DNA from: Tomocerus qinae
Lineage: Eukaryota; Arthropoda; Collembola; Entomobryomorpha; Tomoceridae
Assembly (NCBI GenBank): GCA_020055645.1
Contig: CM034546.1
Span: forward strand, 27,094,001 to 27,158,000
Length of the DNA stretch: 64,000 nucleotides
Direction: 5' to 3'
The notes below the pieces were generated by a model. That model saw nothing but the letters and a program-made list of their open reading frames with translations, was not told where the DNA came from and did no database searches. Position 1 is the stretch's first letter. Every line of letters begins with the position of its first letter. The position numbers and the translations under genes were made by a program. This document shows positions 11,084 through 20,738 of this stretch, one piece after another.

Positions 11084-12415
11084 TTACTCTGATCTGGTAC
11101 TTCTTATGCACTCTGACCTTTGATACAGCCCTCCGAAAAGATTGTGTGCGATTTTCTCTTCACCTTGGCATGGATATCCGAGTGCCCTCGCCGCATCTTC
11201 CCTTATGTAAGATCGTTGAGACCCCGAATCCATCACTGCACGCACAACGACTTCTTTTCCTTCATGGAGTAACCTCACCATCAAAGTCTGCATCAAAACT
11301 TCAGCAGTGCACGTCTGATTGGCCAAGTTGGTTTCTTCAGTCTCCTTTCCATCAGTACTGTTCTTCCCATGCTTGGCACTTAATTCACAGTTGCACATGA
11401 CATCGGCATGTAAGTCATCACACTTTCTACACTTATAGGTAGACTTACAGTTCTTAGCCATGTGTCCAAACTTCAAACAGCGTAAACAGCATTTATTCTT
11501 GCAAACAAGCTTACGTTTATCATCGTAAGACATTTGTTTCGCACTATAACAATTATAACTTGAATGATTTTTGTCACAAAACACACAGGACCTCTTTTTC
11601 TTTGTATCACTATTACCAGAAAAAAGTCCAGCTGCTGTAGGGACATCAGAAAAAATCTCTTCAGTTTTCAGTCTTACTTTCTTTGACTTGTCTTCTTTCT
11701 CTAATCCAAATCCTTTACGAGCCATGGAAATTCTTTCTTCGCCTTCCACTTCGGTACGGAGAAACGACATTAACACTGTCAACTGGTTAAATTGATTTCC
11801 ACTAACTCCATAGACACTAGTAAGCTGCGCTCGACTTCTTTCCCAGGCTCTCATGACGTCTTCAGGTAAGCACGATTCCACCAAGGGATACAGCATAGCA
11901 GCATATTTGTCACTAGTGACACTTAAACTTTCAAGAGCCCTTAAATACGTCTCCAGTTTATCATACAGACTTGATAAAACTATTTTCTGCTTAGTATTTA
12001 AGGCATTTTGAAGCACTAACCGCAACAGTTCACGTACGTAGACTTCGACTAAGATGTCCTCTCGTCCAAAACGATTCTTCAGGCTCTCTACGGCCTTCGG
12101 GTAACACGTTGCACTTGGGGGGAAACTTTCCACCAACTCACCGGCTCTGGAACCCTTCTCAACGGCCTGAAGCAAATATTGGAACTTATCGGCACCATCT
12201 ATACTCTTGTCGTCGTCTATCTTCTGGAATTGGCCCCCAAATCCTAGCCATTCCTTAGGGTCACCCGCAAACTTCTTCCATTCAAGTTTCGGCAGCTTGA
12301 ATTTTCTTTTCAAATTGGGTGATCCTACTTGACTTACTGAACTTCCTGCATCCACCTCCTCAGTAGATTTGCTCGCGTTCAGTTCACCTTCCAGCAGCAC
12401 ACGACATCGATCCAT
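11084..12415 (-). CDS. BEL/Pao Gag with zinc knuckles, and aspartic protease
   Basis: A 443-residue open stretch. The N-terminal half is the Gag region of BEL elements (LPKLEWKKFAGDPKEWLGF). Three Cys/His clusters follow (CVFCDKNHSSYNC, CCLRCLKFGHMAKNC, CRKCDDLHADVMC), which would bind RNA. The C-terminal part carries the A17-type protease active site MDSGSQRSYI. After LFGG the frame is wrong: a different frame is protein-like between about 11135 and 11055, and the original frame returns before 11017. A compensating pair of small indels is therefore likely. Confidence 0.92.
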   Translation of the reverse strand: MDRCRVLLEGELNASKSTEEVDAGSSVSQVGSPNLKRKFKLPKLEWKKFAGDPKEWLGFGGQFQKIDDDKSIDGADKFQYLLQAVEKGSRAGELVESFPPSATCYPKAVESLKNRFGREDILVEVYVRELLRLVLQNALNTKQKIVLSSLYDKLETYLRALESLSVTSDKYAAMLYPLVESCLPEDVMRAWERSRAQLTSVYGVSGNQFNQLTVLMSFLRTEVEGEERISMARKGFGLEKEDKSKKVRLKTEEIFSDVPTAAGLFSGNSDTKKKRSCVFCDKNHSSYNCYSAKQMSYDDKRKLVCKNKCCLRCLKFGHMAKNCKSTYKCRKCDDLHADVMCNCELSAKHGKNSTDGKETEETNLANQTCTAEVLMQTLMVRLLHEGKEVVVRAVMDSGSQRSYIREDAARALGYPCQGEEKIAHNLFGGLYQRSECIRSTRSE

Positions 12416-12441
12416 TCGGTCACGATCGTCTTCGGCCTGGA

Positions 12442-12672
12442 TTAGAATTGAATTTCATATTCATCCTGATCAAAATCTGGATCTGTCTTCATACTTGCAA
12501 GAATGGTATTATTTAAAAGATCAATCTGCAAAAATTTTCTTTCCATCTGGGCGAATTTGGCCTTCAGGTCCCGAAGCACGTGGTCTTCCTTCGCCAACTC
12601 GTCCACGATGGTTAACCCCAAAGCGGTAAACTTCGCCCTCAAAAGGTCACGATCTAATTTTACTTTTTCCAT
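12442..12672 (-). CDS. BEL/Pao Gag N-terminus
   Basis: An open stretch beginning MEKVKLDRDLLRAKFTAL, the usual start of BEL Gag proteins. I take the ATG at 12672 rather than the earlier in-frame ATG at 12777, because the residues before it are not family-like. The frame stops at 12442. The next Gag part is open in a different frame from about 12454 (reading QAEDDRDRMDR), indicating a one-base shift near 12445-12455. Confidence 0.85.
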   Translation of the reverse strand: MEKVKLDRDLLRAKFTALGLTIVDELAKEDHVLRDLKAKFAQMERKFLQIDLLNNTILASMKTDPDFDQDEYEIQF

Positions 12673-12908
12673 TGTGAAAATCCCCTCACCAAATGACAAA
12701 CGACAGTTCTGGTGGACACAACGGACTTCAACAAACAATGAAACAATGTCAAATATCGGAATACTTGCACCACTCACTCAACGTAGAACGACAGCTGCCT
12801 CTTGACTTGAAGTGTCCAATTCTTCAACCTTCCGTTGACGACAAATCTTCAAAAACCGAGCACTGTCTTCTAGTTGACGATCTTGTCACTTATCACCTTC
12901 CCCTGCAG

Positions 12909-12926
12909 TCCTAACCAGGGGCGCCA
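12909..12926 (-). other. Primer-binding site of the BEL/Pao element
   Basis: On the minus strand, three bases after the 5' LTR, the sequence tggcgcccctggttagga begins with TGG, the complement of a tRNA CCA end. Its position is standard for initiating reverse transcription. I cannot name the tRNA with confidence. Confidence 0.75.
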
Positions 12927-12929
12927 GAA

Positions 12930-13457
12930 TGTTGTAACCAACAGACAAATTAAGTTCAAACGCTAGGACCAGGGAGGATAGATGACATGATATGAGGTCA
13001 AAATAATTGTGACACAAAACTAGGTGAAATTGCATTCACACAAAAGACAGTCACACTATTTATTTAATTCAATTTTGATACTGAAGAAGCCCAAAAATTC
13101 TCTTCTCGCAGCACAAAGAAAAAGACCTCCGATCAGGAGCACGGTCGAACAAGTATTCTAAGATTCTACAGAAAAAACGCTCCTCGATCGACTCTTATTT
13201 TCTAACGGCCAAAGCTTATCGGCTATTGGCTCATTCAACAATTTAGCTTCACAAACACTAGTTACATCTAGTGGAAAACACAAATTATATCATAGGTGGC
13301 ACTTGCTGCCCTAACCTATATTATACACTACTTTGTATTAGCTGAAATGAGCCTTACCGACCAAAGACCACGTGCTCAGTAAATTACTGACCACGTCACT
13401 ACACAGTAATCGGCAAGCTACTAATACAACTACATAATATTTCTAGCAGTTCCAACA
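12930..13457 (-). repeat. 5' LTR of the BEL/Pao element
   Basis: A 528-bp LTR, identical by eye to 6772-7299. The right target duplication gtgat follows at 13458-13462. Confidence 0.95.
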
Positions 13458-13981
13458 GTGATTGTAACACTGAGATCTACAAGGTATTCGGCCGGCGACA
13501 GGACAGGTACATATAGTTGTTCACCATTCTTTTTACCTATTTCGTACATTATTTCAACAAATTTTGGAGAAATCCTCCAAACCATTAATATTTCTCAGAA
13601 CTCTATCGACTCACAAGCGAGGCGATAGAATTTTGAAGAATATGCTGCGCGGATCCCAAAGAGTAAAAATACTAGAACATATTATGTATTAATTAATCCG
13701 ATTTTTATTGCCGTGTGAAATACTCTTTAGGAATCATCACCTTTACCTTTATATAATTTAGTGCAAATAAAATTTTGTTGAAGTATTTGAGAAAAAAATA
13801 GAGCCAGTTTATTTTTTGGAATATTAGAACTGCGCGTGAAAGATACTCAGTCGTTTAAAATTGAGCATTAAAAGAAAAAACCTTTAGCTGACCAGTTCAA
13901 GAGACCACGAAGTCAACCAAATATTAACTAGATATACAAAAGGTTTAATTAAACCTCAGTTTTTCCATTGGTCGACTTAAT

Positions 13982-14936
13982 CTACTTAAATGAAAGATTT
14001 AAAAGTTGGTTCTTGAAATTGCGGATTATCTTGATGCCGAAAAAGATGGTAATGAACAACAGGATAATCCCTCCTCCTACTCCAAAAATTGTGTAGTAAG
14101 TGGGTGGTACGTCCACGCTATTACTAGGTAATATTTTCTCTTTGAACAATATGTTTTCGGTTGACAGTTCTAGATCTGCGGGGGTAGGCGATTTTGATTC
14201 AATAGTACTTGGAGAAGTTGGAGCATTGGCTTCAGATGCGGTATCATAAACGTCCTTTTTACTGACATCGGATGCTTGTATTTGTATTACACTGTAATAT
14301 ATTTTTAGTAATTAATAAACCTGTAGTTAAAATACATTATGGAGTAAATAGATTTACAAAATGACTTAAAACACATAATACAGAATGTTTTTTTAAATCG
14401 TTCCATTTAGGAGTTACATTAATAAAATTAAATACAAATTTAAAATATCATTAAAATATACATCAAAAAACCGTTGGGAGTGAAATTATGATAATTTCCA
14501 CTTTGGATTTCGATTTTGCAGAAAAGTAAAAATTCAATTCAGAAACAATATTTTATCCTTCTAATTATTAACAAACATATATTTAGAATTATTTTTTTTA
14601 AATTAAGAGGTTATTATAAATATGTACCTGCAAAAAAGTCCTGGGAATTTTCCGTTAGGCCATAAACATGTATTGTCAGTCCAGGACCATGAACAGTGAG
14701 CTGCTAAACAGGCATCACAATTATCATGGTCATTGCACCCTGAAATCAAATAAAATCAGAGCAAAAATCGTAATGAAAATCAAAATTACACTTCTTTTTG
14801 AAACACGTAAAGTTTTTTCTATTTAGTAATAATCAATTTTCTTACCCAGACCCACAGTTTTTTCAACTTCCCCACCAAAACAACACGGATTTAATAACAA
14901 CACAATTAGAAAAACAAATAATTCCATTTTTAACAT
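13982..14936 (-). CDS. PSI-domain single-pass membrane protein (PTTG1IP-like layout), three exons
   Basis: The exons join in frame into a 170-residue protein. Exon 1 is 14936-14846 (donor GTAAG), exon 2 is 14739-14628 (acceptor TTTCAG, donor GTACA) and exon 3 is 14291-13982 (acceptor TTACAG, stop TAG). Residues 1-20 form a signal peptide (MELFVFLIVLLL core; a second in-frame ATG at 14927 is possible). A cysteine cluster at 32-67 (CNDHDNCDACLAAHC...C...C) resembles a PSI domain. Residues 70-132 are a Ser/Thr/Pro-rich stalk, 134-156 a transmembrane helix, and a short basic tail ends at 170. Layout and size are like the PTTG1IP/PBF family, but the identification rests on architecture, not on close sequence. 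Minus-strand AATAAA lies at 13813-13808. The gene appears intact. Confidence 0.75.
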
Positions 14937-15999
14937 TTTAATATATCAATTCAAGTGTAATAATGTCTATGCTTGTTCAGACGTGTGTAGACATTCCGAT
15001 TAAATAAAAAGTAAAATGTGTAGATATTGACTTGGATCAAGATGAGAAATTGCACTAAATAAGTATATTACATTTTTTTGTGCATGAAACAGAAATGCTT
15101 ATTTAAAAGTATTTATTTTACTGTATTTGCAAACAGTTGTTGAAAGGCGTAATGAGAATACGCAGATTTTTCTTAAGGGGAAGAGCTTCACCAAAAACAA
15201 TAGTGAGCATAAAAAGTTTACATGCATAAGTACCTAATGCACAGCGGTGCCATTAAATAGTGCAATGAGGAAATGAAATTTCTAGAAATGCCATTGTAAT
15301 AAAAATTTGTAAACGTCATAAAGTAGAACAAGAAATGGCAGTAGTATTGATTCATGTAATGTCACATAAACTTCCATTTCTACAGTTGTCCTAGGCTATC
15401 TTAACAATTACTTTTCATTTATCCTAGGACATGTGCACATGTCCGAGGATAAGTGCACATGTCCTAGGATAATTCAAATATCCGACTTCAGGACAGGCCG
15501 TGTACACATGTCCTGCCGGACCTATGCAAACGTCCGGTCTGTACAAATTTCCTGTAACACCTATACTATGTAGTGTTTTTGGAAGAGTAAGTCTATGCAA
15601 CCTTTTACATTTACACCGATTTACCCCGTAATTTGAAACCGTCGTCGAAAGTTATATCGGGAAAAATACTATCTCAATCTTAATGGATATTGTTGCATTC
15701 TCCACTAAGTAACTAAATTAATTTCTAGATTTTCGTTAGGTTCAAAAAAACTAGCTAGCTAGAGGATCATGATTTTGATACATGTATTTAGGACCAAATC
15801 TACATTCATACACAAAGTTGAATTTGGAATGACGTTTATTGTTTATAACAAAACATATTATATTCCTAATGCTAATACCTAAACTTGATTGAAATAATTA
15901 ATTATTGTAGGAAGTTTTCATGTGCTTTTCTAAGACATTCCAATTGTTAATATATTTTTACTTAGCTTTCATTATCTCTCAAACATATCAAAGGACTAG
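14937..15999. other. Intergenic with a hairpin at 15419-15472
   Basis: No ORF or exon recognised. Around 15420-15550 there is a cluster of 'aggacatgtgcacatgtcc'-type direct and inverted copies and 'ccgg' palindromes. These are probably the core of a small foldback element. Confidence 0.45.
15419..15472. repeat. Perfect 20-bp inverted repeat, 14-nt loop
   Basis: The arm ttatcctaggacatgtgcac (15419-15438) is followed 14 bases later by its exact complement (15453-15472). The arms themselves contain the self-complementary cores cctagg and gtgcac. A weaker copy of the motif continues to 15550. Confidence 0.85.
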
Positions 16000-17345
16000 T
16001 CAGAGACCAAAGCGCAAAGTACTTTGAGAGCTGACATTTCTTTCCAAGTTGTAAATTTGTTTCAACTGTTCGGATATTTCTTTTCGTCTATGTTCATTCA
16101 TATTATAGGTTTGTTCAGTCACAAATATTTCTTCTTTGCCCTCGCCAGTCAATATAAACCCTTTGGTAGTTAAGAGTCCCGAGCGATCGAACATAAAATG
16201 TATTTGTCCAATACTGCAACCATTGGTTTTGTGACCCGCATCGATGGAATAATTTCCCAATGGAATTTTATTGCCCTGAAGCTTGACTAAATTAGCACAA
16301 ACAGGAGTCCCACCTGCTGATACCCCAAATGAGTCGAGCTCCTTAGTAGTTGGTAATGGTGTGTTTCTTTCAATCGTCAAGTTATTCGATTTGTCTTGAA
16401 ATTCAATAGCAACTCCGTACTGTAAGGCTTCTGTAACAACAAATTGTTCTCCTCTTTGCATTGACACTGCATAGTAAATCGTTCCCAATACAATCGCATT
16501 GGTAAAAGTAGCAGAGGAAATCTCATTGCAAAATTTCTTCACTTAATTCTCATCTGGAGTGAATTCTTTACTACACTTCCCGGATTTTATTAACATGCAA
16601 TACCCACCACTTACCTTTTGGGTAACATCGGCTAAAATAATGTCCAGATCTTCAGGCTGAGTGCGATTAGTTGAATTTAAAAAATTTGATATATATCCAG
16701 AATTTTTTAATTCCTTTACAAACGTTGGACTGCAAGAGAATAGCATAGTGATTTTTCGAGCTGTGACTTTGAATACAGATGAAGTATCATTTTCAGTTTC
16801 AGATGAGTAGGAATGGATCAACAGGTTGACGTTTCCTCTTTGACTATTATAATCTGGAGAAAAGTCATCGCGGCTGCACCGTTTTCACTCAAGATCTGCA
16901 ACACTTCAAATCCAGCCAAACTGGCGCTGTCTTTTATCATTTTTCGTTGTACGTGGTCGAAAGCATTCGGGACGCTTATTACGCATCTATCGTTGAAATA
17001 TTCTGAAGCTGCTGATTTTATGTAGCCAAAAACCAAAGACACTATTACTTCCTGCTGAAGTGATTTTACATTTCCCATCACCACTTTTTCATAAATGGAA
17101 CCTACTTTATCCAACAAAACTGTTTCCATTTTAAACCCAGATTTTTGATATGCTTCTTTAGCTTCATTTCCAACAGAAATATCTTCAGACAAATTAATGA
17201 AGTTTGGTATTGCTGCATTATTAGATATTTCAAAGAGTTTAGGGCTTCTTTCTTTGTATATTCCAAATTTGATTTCCGCCAGGCCGAATTGGATTCCCAA
17301 AATAGAAGATCCAGCCGCTTTGGATTCTGTGTGAGAGACATGCAT
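16000..17345 (-). pseudogene. Divergent Hsp70-like protein, decayed
   Basis: Three consecutive minus-strand stretches cover most of an Hsp70. 17345-16858 is the start of the ATPase domain (ILGIQFGLAEIKFGIYKE, VGNEAKEAYQKS, CVISVPNAFDHVQRKMIKDSA, ENGAAAMTF). After a one-base frame change near 16855 the second ATPase part continues to 16543. Beyond a TAA at 16543-16545, the substrate-binding domain runs to 16000 (ALQYGVAIEFQDK, ERNTPLPTTKE, GLLTTKGFILTGEG). The loop where Hsp70s carry the phosphate-binding DLGGGTFD motif reads HSYSSETENDT. Even an unbroken protein would therefore lack that ATP-handling site. The protein is shorter than canonical Hsp70 and ends without a full lid. It adjoins an atlastin/GBP-like exon upstream. 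Confidence 0.8.
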
Positions 17346-17369
17346 TACGAATTCTGCAGTACTCTTCTA

Positions 17370-17913
17370 CACTCTTAAAAATAAACGTCAAATTGTGCTA
17401 ACGTGGTCTCCACAATGTCATTTGTAACATTAATGAATGTAAAAATGACATTAAAATAATGTTAAACGATTTTAAAATGACAACTTTATCGATGTCAAAA
17501 TATTGACAAAATTGACTGTTAAAATAACAAGAAATATTAATGTAGATATTTTGGAAGCTGCGAACAGAATATATATCGTCAAAAGTCTACCCTCAGTGCA
17601 TAGAGCATTGGTAGCAGAGTGGCTTTAGATGGGATTGAAATGGATGGATACACAAGTGTACGTATGTGGTTCAAACCTCTGTCACGGTACAAATTTTTGC
17701 TTTGATGACATTTTGTCACGTTATTTTTTCACATGAGTTCATGTTATGGATACGTGATCTACTGTTAAAAGCTGACATTAAGTAAAGTTAGAAAATTGAC
17801 AGTCTTGAATCATGTCATTTTAACGGGAAAAAATGTAAGTCCAAAAAAACAGGATAAATAACTGGGAATAATGTTAAAAATGACAGGAATGACTGTTGTC
17901 ATTTTTAAGAGTG
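17370..17913. mobile_element. TA-flanked MITE (Tc1/mariner type) containing a tRNA-like stretch
   Basis: A 544-bp element with inverted ends cactcttaaaaat...atttttaagagtg, flanked by TA on both sides (17368-17369, 17914-17915). Subterminal DNA is full of 'tgacatt' and its complement. It inserted inside the atlastin/GBP-like exon: the TAA that ends that reading frame lies in the MITE's own terminal repeat, and the reading frame continues for some 14 codons beyond the element when the insertion is ignored. Confidence 0.85.
17591..17678 (+). other. tRNA-like Pol III promoter-like boxes within the MITE
   Basis: The stretch 'cctcagtgcatagagcattgg' resembles a tRNA 5' half (A-box region, compare the common CTCAGTGG-TTAGAGCA pattern). 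The stretch 'ggttcaaacc' at 17668-17677 matches a B box. Spacing of about 60 bases fits a Pol III internal promoter. No cloverleaf with a paired acceptor stem is evident, so this is not called a tRNA gene. Confidence 0.45.
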
Positions 17914-17915
17914 TA

Positions 17916-18261
17916 CTATATTTTCTGAAAGATTCTCAGAAAAAGGCTCTATTAATTCCTTTGGGAAAGACGACAACTCATTGTAAAATATGTCTAAAGC
18001 ACTATTTCTGGCCTGAACATGAAACTCGTACAGATTTGTGACTTTATTTGGTTCAATATCTCCGATATTGCCTTGTAATTGATTCTGGTAAGCCTTAAAT
18101 GCCTTAGTTGCAGCTTTATTTGCATTTTCTACGATGGTTGTGTTTTGGTTTTGCATAAATTCCGTTTTGAGACCACACTGTATCCAATTGGCCTTTTGTC
18201 CAAGTTCTATTGAAATGGCTTCATCTACAGCATTTATTTGTTGATTTAAGAAGCCCCCCTG
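17916..18261 (-). pseudogene. Atlastin/GBP-like helical-domain exon, cut by the MITE
   Basis: The exon begins after a TCACACAG acceptor at about 18262 and stays open to the MITE junction. Its sequence matches the helical middle domain of atlastin/guanylate-binding GTPases: ENANKAATKAFKAYQNQL, then NLYEFHVQARNSALDIFYNEL, then LIEPFSENLSENI. In that family this domain follows the GTPase domain and drives dimer-dependent membrane or pathogen-vacuole activity. I see no GTPase domain (no GxxxxGKS exon) upstream within 18.3-19.2 kb. This is therefore a stranded exon or a gene whose other exons are lost. The Hsp70-like frame starts about 20 bases past the MITE in another frame; a former fusion cannot be excluded. 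Confidence 0.6.
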
Positions 18262-18279
18262 TGTGAGTAATATATTCAA

Positions 18280-19272
18280 ATAAGATTCAAACCATTTTCA
18301 CAGCTGCTATTTTCCTCTGCCCAAAAATGCCTTTTTTTCATTGGAAAACAGTAATTTCCTGATTTTATCATTTGGAAATAAAAAATATTTTGTCCAGATC
18401 TATATCCAATAAAAATGTGGATATAATTTTCATGAACAGAAAGTCAGTGGTTAGTTGAACGTATTTAACTTGTTTTATCACCTAGCACCTATTAAAATGT
18501 TTGGTATATGGTATATGTTGCTAAAAAATTATTTAATTCCTTAAATTCAAATTTAATTATTAATTTGAAATATTTTAGACAAAATAGAGAGACAGGCAAA
18601 CATTAAATTGTGAAAATCAATGAGCCTTCTGTGCACTCTGTGCGAGTCTCAATGGGACATGGGACTTTTGTGCACTTTACATCCTACTAGTTCATTCTCA
18701 TTCTTGTATTAATACACGGTACACACATTAAACCAGGTTGCGCCGCGGTTGCCAAATATACTATGTTAATCCACCAGCGCGAGCGATATCAAAGAAAACT
18801 TTGACAGCCATGGTCAGCAATTATATAATACATATTTAATTTCCTAGCTTTTTTTATGGCTGTACCTGGAGAAATTTGAAAATACTTGACAACATAGTTC
18901 TGATTTGTTTTAGCTATATAACATAAAAGTCTTATTTTTGCATGTGATTCTTACTGTGGCTTTATTACGGGCATGCACTAAGTCATCTATTAGCGGAATA
19001 AAAAAGAATAAGACTTTTTCTTAGCTTTGTGTTTTTCATACATTTGACCTACACTTTTGCCATCTACGTTAATTTGACTGAATAATATTATATATAAATA
19101 TTAAACACAAAAACCACAAGGTTATACATTATTCCTGCTGTGAAATTTGCTAGCTTTGAAAGCCTAGTCCTATTTATATATAAGATGTACTCCTACGATG
19201 CATGAGGCGAAATTTTCAAATTAAAAAATAATTATTATGGCCCGAATCATCTACCACCCGAAAGAATAAAAT
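18280..19272. other. Intergenic, no gene seen
   Basis: AT-rich sequence with no ORF over 50 codons that looks coding. The stretch was read specifically for a GTPase-domain exon belonging to the downstream helical exon and none was found. Confidence 0.5.
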
Positions 19273-20738
19273 TTATAGAAATTTACAGACCTGTGAAGTA
19301 AAACGAATTTTTATTGGCATTTCTTTTTCATAGTCTCCTGACTGAATCCGTTTATTTGGTTCTTCCTCCGTCAGTTGCAATATTAGCGAATTCAGCCAGC
19401 TTACATTCTGAAGTCTACTTCCTGTATTCCTGTGATATTTTATTTTCTCGAATTTTTTGGCCAAATTGATTTCCTTTGTGGGATCAAAGATTTCAGATAA
19501 AATCAATCCAAATGAAAATAAATCCGCGTGTTGACCATACTTCGCCTTGCCATCTTTATGTTCTTCATCCATCTCAGGTGCCCGATATCGAGTATTCCAT
19601 TCCGCAAGTGTCATTGTTTCCTTCTCGTAACTTTTGCTTTGTATTGAAAGACCAAAGTCACCGATTTTGACAGGGGTAACGAAGTTAAGGGCTGCAAAGT
19701 ATATATTGTCTGGTCTTAGGTCTCGATGAGTTATTCCTTTTCCGTGTATGTAAATTAAACCATCAGCTATTGCCTGTCCAATTTCTTCGCTAGTAGACAT
19801 TTTTGGCTCGTTACCGTCTTTTGAAATTTTATTCAACCATTCCCTCAAAGTTTCGCCACAAATTTCCATTTTTATGTAAAATCCAGTGACTAGGCCATTA
19901 CTAGCAGAATCAAAGCATCCTCCAAAAAACTCCTGAGCATTGGCTGAAATTTTGTCAGTGGGGTTATCCCATTGAAGTATTTTCTTCATCTTATCCGTCG
20001 ATAATGAAAATCTGTCCGCGAGGATTTATACTTAACAACATTTTGGTGATCTAGTTTTGCTTGAATCCTCAATTCCCTTAAAATGCTAAATTCATCAGTG
20101 TTACCAAAGCGTTTTCGGTTTGGAATGATTTTGATAGCATAAATCTGATGGTCTACTGTGTGCGATGCGGCAATAACAACTCCAAAAGATCCGCTGCCTA
20201 ATACTTTGCTTGTTGTGTAATTCCAATGTGTTTGTTGGAGAGCATACGCTAGTCTTTTTTTGTCTGCAAATACTCGATTTGTAGCATCTTCAATTATCTT
20301 TAAAATTGTTGTTGGGTCAGCTCCAAGAATTAGCAAAGCCGTTTCGACCGTTGCGCAGTGTTCTTCAAATTCAAATTGTGTAGCATCTTTCGGTTTTGCA
20401 TAATGTTTCGTTCGATTTCGAATATCACGAAGCTTTATCAAAGCATTTTTTTCATCGTCGTTTAGTTTTGTTTCATGTGGCTCCCAACGAAATTCCAATG
20501 ACCATTTAACACTAAGTGGAGTATCCCATTTTGTAATGTCCCGAGAGTTAATCTTCTCTTGCTCTTGTACGTTCCATTTTTTATGGGGGTGAGTATTGAA
20601 GAAATCCTCTTCCGAACTTTTTTCCCATTTCTGACTTCTTTCCGCTAAATGGTTTTGAAAATATTCAGTAAATCCCTCCACTAAGGCATCTATTTTTACT
20701 CCATACTTGTCATCAACATCTAAAATGTTTATTTTCAC
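19273..20738 (-). CDS. HEPN-like domain fused to an eIF2alpha-kinase-like protein kinase (frame change in the N-lobe)
   Basis: The first part (20738-19986, 250 codons) starts with an ATG. At residues 71-150 it has a segment like the DZIP3-type HEPN domain: WDTPLSVKW, LRDIRNRTKHYAKPKDATQFEFEEH, LLILGAD. R107-N-R-T-K-H112 forms the RNxxxH motif of HEPN ribonucleases. The kinase N-lobe follows (GSGSFGVV at 181-188, YAIKII with K203, E222 in helix C). The second part (19989-19273) supplies the C-lobe: HRDLRPDN, with Arg where Ser/Thr kinases have Lys, then GDFGLS, RAPEM and ADLFSFGLILSE. The C-lobe resembles PEK/eIF2alpha kinases. The parts are in different frames and overlap at ATGA near 19988, so there is a small indel or sequence error between 19986 and 20030. 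No KEN domain is seen. Confidence 0.72.

Larger units (their letters stand above)
6772..13457 (-). mobile_element. BEL/Pao LTR retrotransposon, complete but with broken coding frames
   Basis: A 6.7-kb element flanked by the 5-bp direct repeat 'gtgat' (6767-6771 and 13458-13462). It has two 528-bp LTRs with no difference that I can find by eye. It reads on the minus strand: 5' LTR, primer-binding site, gag, protease, reverse transcriptase, RNase H, integrase, 3' LTR. That order, the A17-type protease and the integrase type place it in BEL/Pao. LTR identity implies recent insertion. Even so, the coding region has frame changes near 12445 and 11135-11055 and stop codons at 10163 and 8675. It lies about 525 bp beyond the stop of the PSI-domain gene. 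Confidence 0.95.

Noticed and set aside
10066-11400. Plus-strand ORFs of 74-208 codons opposite the BEL/Pao coding region
   Set aside because: They are antisense shadows of the conserved gag-pol frames and resemble nothing.
17580-17690. A possible tRNA gene
   Set aside because: A- and B-box-like motifs are present, but no acceptor stem or anticodon arm forms, and the stretch lies inside a MITE.
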